From the NCBI GenBank assembly GCA_035545535.1, contig DASZYF010000196.1:1-11624 (forward strand): a DNA stretch of 11,624 nucleotides. The letters run 5' to 3'. Below the pieces are notes generated by a model. That model was given only the letters and a program-made list of their open reading frames with translations. It was not told the origin of the DNA and ran no database searches. The position numbers were made by a program, and so were the translations under genes. The stretch comes from DASZYF01 sp035545535. Lineage in GTDB: Bacteria; Actinomycetota; Actinomycetes; Mycobacteriales; CAJCIY01. Positions within the stretch are counted from its first letter, which is position 1. Every line of letters starts with the position of its first letter. This document shows, piece after piece, positions 5,401 through 10,680 of the stretch.

Positions 5401-6732
5401 GTGAGCACTCCCGCCCGCGCCACCAAGGCTCCGGTCAAGGCGTCCAAGCCCGCCGCGAAGGCCCCGGCCAAGGCCGCCAAGGCGCCCGCGAAGGCCCCGG
5501 CGAAGGCCGCCAAGGCGCCCGCGAAGAAGACCGCGCTGCGCGACGTCAGCGCCTCGAAGGCCAAGCTGGCCGACCCCGAGCTCGAGGACGGCGACGCTCC
5601 CGTCGAGGTCGTCGTCGCCGACGGCGAGGCCGAGGCCGCGCTGGCCGAGATCGACGCCGAGGTCGCCGCCGCCGTCACCGAGGCGCCCGCGGCGGGAACC
5701 GCCGAAGGTGAGGACGACGACGACGAGGAAGAGGCCGACGAGGCCGCCTCCAAGGCCGCGGCGGACGACGAGGACGACGAGCCGGCACCGGTCAAGGCCG
5801 AGGAGGTCGGCGTCAGCGCCGACCTCGTCCGGGCCTACCTCAAGGAGATCGGCAAGGTCGCGCTGCTCAACGCCGAGCAGGAGGTCGAGCTCGCCAAGCG
5901 CATCGAGGCCGGCCTGTTCGCCGCTGAGAAGCTGCGCCTGGCCGATGACGGCAAGGTCAAGCTCGACAAGCGCACCCGCACCGACCTCACGCTGCTCGCG
6001 CGGGACGGCAAGCGCGCCAAGGACCACCTGCTCGAGGCCAACCTCCGCCTCGTCGTCTCGGTCGCGAAGAAGTACACCGGCCGCGGCATGGCGTTCCTGG
6101 ACCTCATCCAGGAGGGCAACCTCGGCCTGGTTCGCGCCGTCGAGAAGTTCGACTACACCAAGGGCTACAAGTTCTCCACCTACGCCATGTGGTGGATCCG
6201 CCAGGCCATCACCCGGGCGCTGGCCGACCAGGCGCGCACGATCCGCCTGCCCGTCCACCTCGTCGAGCAGGTCAACAAGATGACGCGCATCCAGCGTCAC
6301 CTGCTGCAGACCCTGGGCCGCGAGCCAACCCCTGAGGAGCTCGCCCAGGAGCTCGACACCACGCCCGAGAAGATCGTGGAGATGCAGCGCTACGCGCGCG
6401 ACCCGATCTCGCTCGACCAGACCGTCGGCGACGACGGCGACTCTCAGTTCGGCGACTTCATCGAGGACGCCGACGCTCCGGTCGCCGAGGAGGCGGTCGC
6501 GTTCGGCCTGCTCCGCGAGCAGCTGACCGCGGTGCTGGCCACGCTCCCCGAGCGCGAGGCCACCGTCGTGCGCATGCGCCACGGCCTGGTCGACGGCACC
6601 CCGCGCACGCTCGACGAGATCGGCAAGCGCCTCGGCCTCACCCGTGAGCGCATCCGCCAGATCGAGAAGGCGACGATGGCCAAGCTTCGCCACCCGAGCC
6701 GTTCCCAGGTCCTGCGCGACTACCTCGACTGA
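5401..6732 (+). CDS. sigA: Principal RNA polymerase sigma factor (SigA/HrdB/RpoD, sigma-70 group 1)
   Basis: The protein is 443 residues from GTG 5401. Residues 1-43 are a basic Lys/Ala/Pro tail and residues 101-128 are strongly acidic (Asp/Glu runs). This low-complexity arm replaces a recognisable region 1.1. Region 1.2 is at about 138-172 ('SADLVRAYLKEIGKVALLN'). Region 2 is at about 208-280, with the -10 recognition helix 'YKFSTYAMWWIRQAITRA' (256-273). Region 3 is at about 288-357, including 'DPISLDQTVGDDGDSQFGDF'. Region 4 is at about 370-443, with the HTH 'RTLDEIGKRLGLTRERIRQIE' spanning 402-422 and the terminal 'RHPSRSQVLRDYLD'. The full conservation of regions 2 and 4 and the C-terminal tail indicate the essential housekeeping factor rather than an alternative one. 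It is monocistronic: a strong hairpin follows. The last codons form the first copy of a 13-bp tandem repeat. Confidence 0.97.
   Translation: MSTPARATKAPVKASKPAAKAPAKAAKAPAKAPAKAAKAPAKKTALRDVSASKAKLADPELEDGDAPVEVVVADGEAEAALAEIDAEVAAAVTEAPAAGTAEGEDDDDEEEADEAASKAAADDEDDEPAPVKAEEVGVSADLVRAYLKEIGKVALLNAEQEVELAKRIEAGLFAAEKLRLADDGKVKLDKRTRTDLTLLARDGKRAKDHLLEANLRLVVSVAKKYTGRGMAFLDLIQEGNLGLVRAVEKFDYTKGYKFSTYAMWWIRQAITRALADQARTIRLPVHLVEQVNKMTRIQRHLLQTLGREPTPEELAQELDTTPEKIVEMQRYARDPISLDQTVGDDGDSQFGDFIEDADAPVAEEAVAFGLLREQLTAVLATLPEREATVVRMRHGLVDGTPRTLDEIGKRLGLTRERIRQIEKATMAKLRHPSRSQVLRDYLD
5458..5523 (+). repeat. Two 33-bp direct repeats coding Lys/Ala/Pro units in the sigma factor
   Basis: Bases 5458-5490 and 5491-5523 are tandem 33-bp copies with a single difference (GCC versus GCG at the fourth codon). 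Each codes KAPAKAAKAPA. They form the centre of the histone-H1-like N-terminal tail and could vary in copy number between strains. Confidence 0.85.
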
Positions 6733-6775
6733 CCGGCTCGACTGACCGGCTCGACTGAACGGCTCGACTGACCGG
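6724..6775 (+). repeat. Four tandem copies of a 13-bp unit spanning the sigma-factor stop codon
   Basis: The unit CTCGACTGACCGG occurs at 6724-6736, 6737-6749, 6750-6762 (one change, C to A) and 6763-6775, followed by a partial fifth copy (CTCAACGG). The first copy encodes the final Leu-Asp and the stop of the sigma factor. Because 13 is not a multiple of 3, the TGAs at 6730, 6743, 6756 and 6769 fall in all three frames. Confidence 0.92.
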
Positions 6776-6816
6776 CTCAACGGATCCGCGCGACCGATCC
6801 GCACAAGCGCGTCCAG

Positions 6817-6854
6817 CAGCGCCCGCCCGCCGCACCTGCGGCGGGCGGGCGCTG
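6817..6854 (+). terminator. Strong hairpin terminator after the sigma-factor gene
   Basis: A perfect 17-bp inverted repeat (6817-6833 with 6838-6854) encloses the 4-base loop ACCT and is almost all G and C. No T tract follows (TCGGTTGACC), as is common for actinobacterial terminators. It lies 85 bases after the stop codon. Confidence 0.85.
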
Positions 6855-6891
6855 TCGGTTGACCGGTCGCCGAACGGGGGGCGCGCCATAC

Positions 6892-6920
6892 CTGACCAGC
6901 CGGTCATTTTGGGACACACT
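6892..6920 (+). promoter_or_regulatory. Putative promoter and operator of the molybdenum hydroxylase genes
   Basis: TGACCAGCCGGTCA (6893-6906) is an inverted repeat with 5-bp arms and a 4-base centre, of a type often bound by TetR-family repressors. It overlaps a possible -35, CTGACC (6892-6897), which is 17 bases from a possible -10, CACACT (6915-6920). A perfect 8-bp palindrome GACCGGTC (6861-6868) lies upstream and shares the TGACC/GGTCA core. A small hairpin, GCCCC (6942-6946) with GGGGC (6953-6957), sits in the predicted leader before the ribosome-binding site. Promoter calls in such GC-rich DNA are weak. Confidence 0.35.
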
Positions 6921-6983
6921 GGCGCAGTTCCACCACGACGAGCCCCCTGACCGGGGCCGCCCCCGTCGTACTGGAGGCGATCG

Positions 6984-9326
6984 ATGACGATCACCGAGCA
7001 CGGTTCCCAAGGCGCGGACAGCAGCTCCGATCAGGGCGACGGCTCCGGCCGGAGGGGGATGAAGGCGCCGGTCTCCCGGCGGGCCCTGCTCGGCTTCCTG
7101 GTCGCCGCGCCGACGCTCATGGCCGTCGCCGGCCGGGCGGACGCCGCGATCATCCCGTCCCCACCCGAACCGTCGGACCTGCAGGACCTCGGCGACCTGC
7201 AGGTGTACTTCGCGAAGCCGACCTCGAACCTCATCCAGATCGTGGTGAACAAGGACGGCACGGTCTCGTTCGCGCTGCCGCGCTGCGAGGTCGGCCAGGG
7301 CATCACGACCGCGATCGGCATGCTCATCGCCGAAGAGCTCGACCTCCCGCTGTCGAAGGTGCACGTCACGTTGGCCGACGCGCGCATCGAGCTGGCCGAC
7401 AACCAGCTGACCGGCGGTTCGAACTCGATGCGCTCCATGTACGACCCCGTCCGCACCGCCGCGGCCATCGCGAAGCTGCAGCTGATGACGACGGCGGCCA
7501 AGCAGATGGGTGTGCCGATGAGCACGCTCACCGCGAAGGACGGCGTCATCACCGCGCCGCACGGCGGCACCCGCACCTACGGGTCGCTGGCCGAGGCCGC
7601 GGCCGTGACCAAGACGCGGGCGGTCCAGCCGAAGCTCAAGGACGCCAAGGACTTCGCGATCGTCGGCACGAGCCAGAACCGGGTCGACGCGCACGACATC
7701 GTCACCGGCAAGAAGGTCTTCACGATGGACCTCGACGTGCCCGGTGCGCTGCCGACGATGATCTGCCGGCCGCCCACGATCAACGGCACGGTCAAGGCCG
7801 TCAACAACAAGGCCGCGGTGCTCGCGATGCCGGGCATCACACACGTCGCCGCGATCCCCACCGGGGTCGCCGTGCGCGGCCGCACCTTCGGCCAGTGCAT
7901 CGACGCCGTGCGCGCGCTGAACGTGACGTGGGGTCCCGGCACCGAGGACGGCAAGACCGAGGCCGCGATCCTCGCCGAGCTGAAGGCCGCCGAGCTGCCG
8001 TTCGCGTCCGTGCCGCTCGGCGAGACGATCGACCGCACCTTCACGTTCTCCTTCGCGAGCAACAGCCCGCTGGAGACGGGGTCGGCCGTCGCCGACGTGA
8101 AGGCCGGCAGCGCCGAGATCTGGTCGACGTTGAAGGTCCCGATCGTCGCGCAGCAGGAGATCGCGAACGCCCTCGGCCTCCTGCCGACGCAGGTGAAGGT
8201 GCACGTCATCACCGGCGGCGGCTCGTTCGGCCGGCACCTGTTCCACGACGCGGCCATGGAGGCCGCGCTCGCGTCCCAGGCGTTCGGCGCTCCGGTGCGG
8301 CTGATGTGGCACCGCACCGACGACTTCCGCGCCGGCCGCACGCACCCGATGGCGACCTCGCGCATCCAGGCGACGATCGCGGGCGGCAGCGTCGTGCAGC
8401 TGCAGCAGCGCCACACGAGCGTCTCCACCGACTTCTCGCACAGCTTCGGCGACCAGCTCACCGCGTTCGCCGCGCAGAAGTTCCCCGGCCCGACGCAGCT
8501 CGGCTTCTCGCAGACGATCTTCAACTACACCGCGAACGTGCCCTACAACTTCGGCGTCACCGAGCAGGCGCTCAACGAGGTCGACATGGGCTTCCACACG
8601 GGGAGCATGCGCAACATCTACTCCCCCGACGTGTGCACCGCGCTCGAGCTCGTCGTCGACGAGCTGGCCGTGAAGCTCGGCCAGGACCCGTACGCGTTCC
8701 GGCGCGCCTACCTCAAGGACGACCGTTCGCGCGCGGTGCTCGACGCAGTGGCGAAGAAGGGCAGCTGGGGCCGGGCGATGGCGCCCGGCACCGCGCAAGG
8801 CATCGCGTTCCACTCCGAGTACAAGGGCGTCTGCGCCTGCCTCGTCGAGATCGACTGCCGCCCGGCGACCGTGAACCGCAAGGTGCGGGACGCCGTCACG
8901 GGACCGCGGGTGACGAAGGCGATCTTCGCGGTCGACGTCGGGCTGCCGGTCAACCCGCGTGGCCTCGAGGCCCAGATGATGGGCGGGATCATGGACGGCA
9001 TCGCCCACACCCTGACGTGCAGCCTGCATCTCAAGGGCGGGTACTTCGCCGAGGGCAGCTGGGACAACTACTTCTACACACGGCAGTGGAACGTCCCGAC
9101 GGAGCTCGAGGTGATCGTCATGCCGACGACCACGGGCAAGCCCGGCGGTGCGGGTGAGTTCGGTGTCGCGGCGTCGAAGGCCGCGGTGTCGTGCGCCTAC
9201 GCGCGCGCGACGAAGACCATGCCGCTGCTGTTCCCGATCAACCACAACGACCCGCTGGCGTTCGACGTCCTGCCGACCACACCGCCCATCCCGCCGTCCC
9301 CCACCGACGGCCTCACGAGCTACTAG
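6984..9326 (+). CDS. Molybdenum hydroxylase large subunit, isoquinoline 1-oxidoreductase beta (IorB)-like, Tat-exported
   Basis: The 780-residue length matches IorB-type subunits. The start at 6984 has GGAGG (6973-6977) six bases ahead. A second possible ATG at 7059 (residue 26) has GGAGGGGG directly against it and would give a shorter Tat n-region. The Tat signal is SRRALLGFLVAAP (31-43), with a likely cleavage after ADA near residue 54. 'RCEVGQGITTAIGMLIAEEL' (100-119), 'GGGSFGRHLF' (411-420) and 'GKPGGAGEFGVAASKA' (718-733) are the molybdopterin-binding and catalytic segments; Glu725 in GAGE is the expected active-site base. The CO dehydrogenase loop AYxCSFR is absent, so it is not CoxL. 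Such enzymes hydroxylate N-heterocycles or oxidise aldehydes using water as the oxygen source. Electrons pass to the [2Fe-2S] small subunit encoded next. The substrate is not predictable, and no FAD medium subunit gene is present. Confidence 0.88.
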   Translation: MTITEHGSQGADSSSDQGDGSGRRGMKAPVSRRALLGFLVAAPTLMAVAGRADAAIIPSPPEPSDLQDLGDLQVYFAKPTSNLIQIVVNKDGTVSFALPRCEVGQGITTAIGMLIAEELDLPLSKVHVTLADARIELADNQLTGGSNSMRSMYDPVRTAAAIAKLQLMTTAAKQMGVPMSTLTAKDGVITAPHGGTRTYGSLAEAAAVTKTRAVQPKLKDAKDFAIVGTSQNRVDAHDIVTGKKVFTMDLDVPGALPTMICRPPTINGTVKAVNNKAAVLAMPGITHVAAIPTGVAVRGRTFGQCIDAVRALNVTWGPGTEDGKTEAAILAELKAAELPFASVPLGETIDRTFTFSFASNSPLETGSAVADVKAGSAEIWSTLKVPIVAQQEIANALGLLPTQVKVHVITGGGSFGRHLFHDAAMEAALASQAFGAPVRLMWHRTDDFRAGRTHPMATSRIQATIAGGSVVQLQQRHTSVSTDFSHSFGDQLTAFAAQKFPGPTQLGFSQTIFNYTANVPYNFGVTEQALNEVDMGFHTGSMRNIYSPDVCTALELVVDELAVKLGQDPYAFRRAYLKDDRSRAVLDAVAKKGSWGRAMAPGTAQGIAFHSEYKGVCACLVEIDCRPATVNRKVRDAVTGPRVTKAIFAVDVGLPVNPRGLEAQMMGGIMDGIAHTLTCSLHLKGGYFAEGSWDNYFYTRQWNVPTELEVIVMPTTTGKPGGAGEFGVAASKAAVSCAYARATKTMPLLFPINHNDPLAFDVLPTTPPIPPSPTDGLTSY

Positions 9327-9337
9327 GAGCGCGGACG

Positions 9338-9358
9338 ATGTCTCTGGAGAAGCGATGA
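9338..9358 (+). CDS. Six-codon mini-ORF coupled to the small subunit gene
   Basis: ATG at 9338 reads MSLEKR and stops at TGA 9356-9358, overlapping the ATG of the small subunit by 4 bases (ATGA). It has its own AGGAG at 9325-9329, 8 bases upstream, overlapping the stop codon of the large subunit. Its coding bases also contain the GGAG (9346-9349) that serves the small subunit. It could hand ribosomes over to the downstream start. Chance occurrence cannot be excluded for so short a frame. Confidence 0.4.
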   Translation: MSLEKR

Positions 9359-10038
9359 CCACGACACACACGTTCCGCGTGAACGGGCAGGCCGTCCGCG
9401 TCGAGGTCGAGGACGACGTGAGGCTGCTCTGGGTGCTGCGCGACCTGCTCGGCATCAAGGGGCCGAAGTACGGCTGCGGGCTCAACGTCTGCAAGGCGTG
9501 CACGAGCCACATCAACGGCAAGGCGTTCAACCCGTGCTCGGTGCCGGTCGGCAAGATCAAGCCGACCGACGAGATCACGACGATCGAAGGACTGCCGGCG
9601 ACGGTCGGCGCCGACCTCCACCCGATGCAGCAGGCCTGGCTCGATCACGACGTCGCGCAGTGCGGCTACTGCCAGCCGGGCCAGATCATGGCGGCCGTCG
9701 CGCTGGTCAAGGAGGCGCAGGCGCAGAAGCGCGCGATCACCGATGCGGACCTCGACGGGATCCGCAACGTGTGCCGGTGCGGCACCTACTTCCGCGTGCG
9801 CGAAGCGATCCGCGACGGAGCGGCCGCGATGGCCAAGGCCGCCGCACGGTCAACCGCCAAGACCGGCGCTGCTGCCGGCAAGCCCCCGAAGGTGAAGCCA
9901 CCCCAGGGCGCGCTCGCCGCGACCGGTCTCGACCCCGGCATCGCCGTGGCCGGCGCCGCCGCCGTGGCCGCGGCCGTGGTCGGCAAGCGCCTCTCGGCGA
10001 GCGCGCACGACGACCCCGAGCCGACCGCCGCCGGCTGA
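9355..10038 (+). CDS. Molybdenum hydroxylase small subunit, [2Fe-2S] x2, IorA-like, with C-terminal extension
   Basis: The protein is 227 residues from ATG 9355 (GGAG at 9346-9349). The N-terminal plant-type ferredoxin domain has its cluster cysteines at 41, 46, 49 and 61 (CGLNVCKAC with NPC). The helical second cluster domain has cysteines 103 and 106 (CGYC) and 140 and 142 (CRC), followed by GTYFRVREAI. This part ends near residue 155, where most family members end. The extra 70 residues are Ala/Lys/Pro-rich and contain a hydrophobic run at about 195-210 followed by KR, so a C-terminal membrane anchor is possible. There is no signal peptide, so export would depend on riding with the Tat-tagged large subunit. 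It lies downstream of the large subunit, the reverse of the usual iorA-iorB order. It relays electrons from the molybdenum centre to an acceptor not encoded here. Confidence 0.92.
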   Translation: MTTTHTFRVNGQAVRVEVEDDVRLLWVLRDLLGIKGPKYGCGLNVCKACTSHINGKAFNPCSVPVGKIKPTDEITTIEGLPATVGADLHPMQQAWLDHDVAQCGYCQPGQIMAAVALVKEAQAQKRAITDADLDGIRNVCRCGTYFRVREAIRDGAAAMAKAAARSTAKTGAAAGKPPKVKPPQGALAATGLDPGIAVAGAAAVAAAVVGKRLSASAHDDPEPTAAG

Positions 10039-10066
10039 CCGGCGTCCGCGCCGGTAGACGACGGCC

Positions 10067-10121
10067 GACATCGGCGTTGTGCCGCTTGAGCGGCCCGTCC
10101 GGCCGCCACAACGCCGACGTC
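10067..10121. terminator. Nested inverted repeats between convergent genes, likely bidirectional terminator
   Basis: GACATCGGCGTTGTG (10067-10081) pairs with CACAACGCCGACGTC (10107-10121) with one mismatch. Inside are two alternative small hairpins: CCGCT-TG-AGCGG (10082-10093) and GCGGCC-CGTCC-GGCCGC (10090-10106). The element sits between the small subunit stop (10038) and the marR stop (10141), the expected place for a shared terminator. No T tract is present on either side. Confidence 0.6.
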
Positions 10122-10140
10122 GACGGGCGGGTGGCGACGG

Positions 10141-10626
10141 TCAGGCGGTGCGGGACTGCGGCGCGTCGCCCACGGCGGCGACCTTGCGCATGAGGTCGCG
10201 CAGCGTGGCCTGCTCGGCCGCGGTGAGGGCCGCGAACGCGTCCGGCGGCACCGACAGCGCGTCGAGCAGCCGCAGCGCGGCCTGCTCGCCCGCGTCGGTG
10301 AGGACGACGATGCGCGCGCGGCGGTCGCTCGGGTGCGGGCGCCGCTCGGCGAAGCCCTTCTCCTCGAGCTGGTCGGTCAGCGCCGTGACGTAGGAGGCGT
10401 CGCAACCGAGCAGCGCCGCGAGGTCGCGCATGGACTGCGAGGGCTGGTCGTGCAGCCGCAGAAGTGCCTTGGCGGGCCCCGGCGTCAGGCCTTCACTGGT
10501 GCACGCGCCGATGAACATGTCATGGCCCGGACCGCTCATGAGGAGGTCGCGGATGGTGCGCCACGCCTCGCGGGCGGCTGCAGTCACGGCCACCGCCGGA
10601 TCGTACACCCGATGTTTCATCCACAT
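10141..10626 (-). CDS. MarR-family transcriptional regulator
   Basis: The protein is 161 residues from the ATG at 10626; an alternative ATG two codons later (10620) is equally possible. The winged HTH spans about residues 65-113. 'SMRDLAALLGCDASYVTALT' (65-84) covers the recognition helix, and the wing is 'RRPHPSDRRARIVVLTDAG' (95-113), the MarR signature DRR.R.V.LT..G. The long flanking helices would form the dimer interface. Neither start has a Shine-Dalgarno sequence, which suggests a leaderless or near-leaderless transcript. It is divergent from a drug exporter gene, and dyads cover the intergenic region and its own start codon. Repression of itself and the exporter, relieved by a small ligand, is the expected arrangement. 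Convergent placement next to the molybdenum hydroxylase argues against direct operon membership with it. Confidence 0.93.
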   Translation of the reverse strand: MWMKHRVYDPAVAVTAAAREAWRTIRDLLMSGPGHDMFIGACTSEGLTPGPAKALLRLHDQPSQSMRDLAALLGCDASYVTALTDQLEEKGFAERRPHPSDRRARIVVLTDAGEQAALRLLDALSVPPDAFAALTAAEQATLRDLMRKVAAVGDAPQSRTA

Positions 10627-10645
10627 CTATGGTTGACGTAGATGT
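10623..10645. promoter_or_regulatory. Candidate MarR operator overlapping the marR start
   Basis: ACATCTA (10623-10629) and TAGATGT (10639-10645) form a perfect inverted repeat with 7-bp arms and a 9-base centre, AT-rich compared with its surroundings. It covers the marR start codon, so binding would block marR transcription. The spacing suits a winged-HTH dimer. Confidence 0.55.
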
Positions 10646-10663
10646 TTGACATGACTCAACCAT
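10629..10663. promoter_or_regulatory. Second inverted repeat in the marR-exporter gap
   Basis: ATGGTTGA (10629-10636) and TCAACCAT (10656-10663) are perfect 8-bp arms separated by 19 bases. The pair interlocks with the preceding dyad and encloses the exporter's likely -35 box. It could be a second protein site or a DNA loop. Confidence 0.4.
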
Positions 10664-10674
10664 CTGGGCATCCT
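10646..10674 (+). promoter_or_regulatory. Putative promoter of the MFS exporter gene, possibly leaderless
   Basis: TTGACA (10646-10651) is a perfect -35 consensus. With a 17-base spacer the -10 position holds CATCCT (10669-10674), a weak match keeping A at 2 and T at 6. Transcription would begin at about 10681, exactly at the exporter ATG. No Shine-Dalgarno sequence precedes that ATG, which fits a leaderless message. Confidence 0.4.
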
Positions 10675-10680
10675 GGCCGC

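Noticed and set aside
6724..6775. CRISPR-like array
   Set aside because: The 13-bp units are directly adjacent with no spacers. It is a simple tandem repeat.
5380..6804. A 474-codon minus-strand frame opposite the sigma-factor gene
   Set aside because: It mirrors the codon positions of sigA, has low-complexity Leu/Gly/Asp runs and no start context. The sigma factor fully explains the DNA.
6984..9326. Aerobic CO dehydrogenase large subunit (CoxL)
   Set aside because: The AYxCSFR active-site loop is absent, a Tat signal is present, and there is no medium FAD subunit gene.
6777..9578. A 933-codon open frame on the minus strand opposite the molybdenum hydroxylase large subunit
   Set aside because: It is rich in Arg, Ala, Gly, His and Asp with no domain, and lies antisense to a gene with clear motifs. 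It is a high-GC shadow frame.
10642..10680. Earlier in-frame ATGs (10642 and 10651) as the exporter start
   Set aside because: They lie within or against the likely -35 box and operator, lack a Shine-Dalgarno sequence, and leave no room for divergent promoters. They are not strictly excluded.
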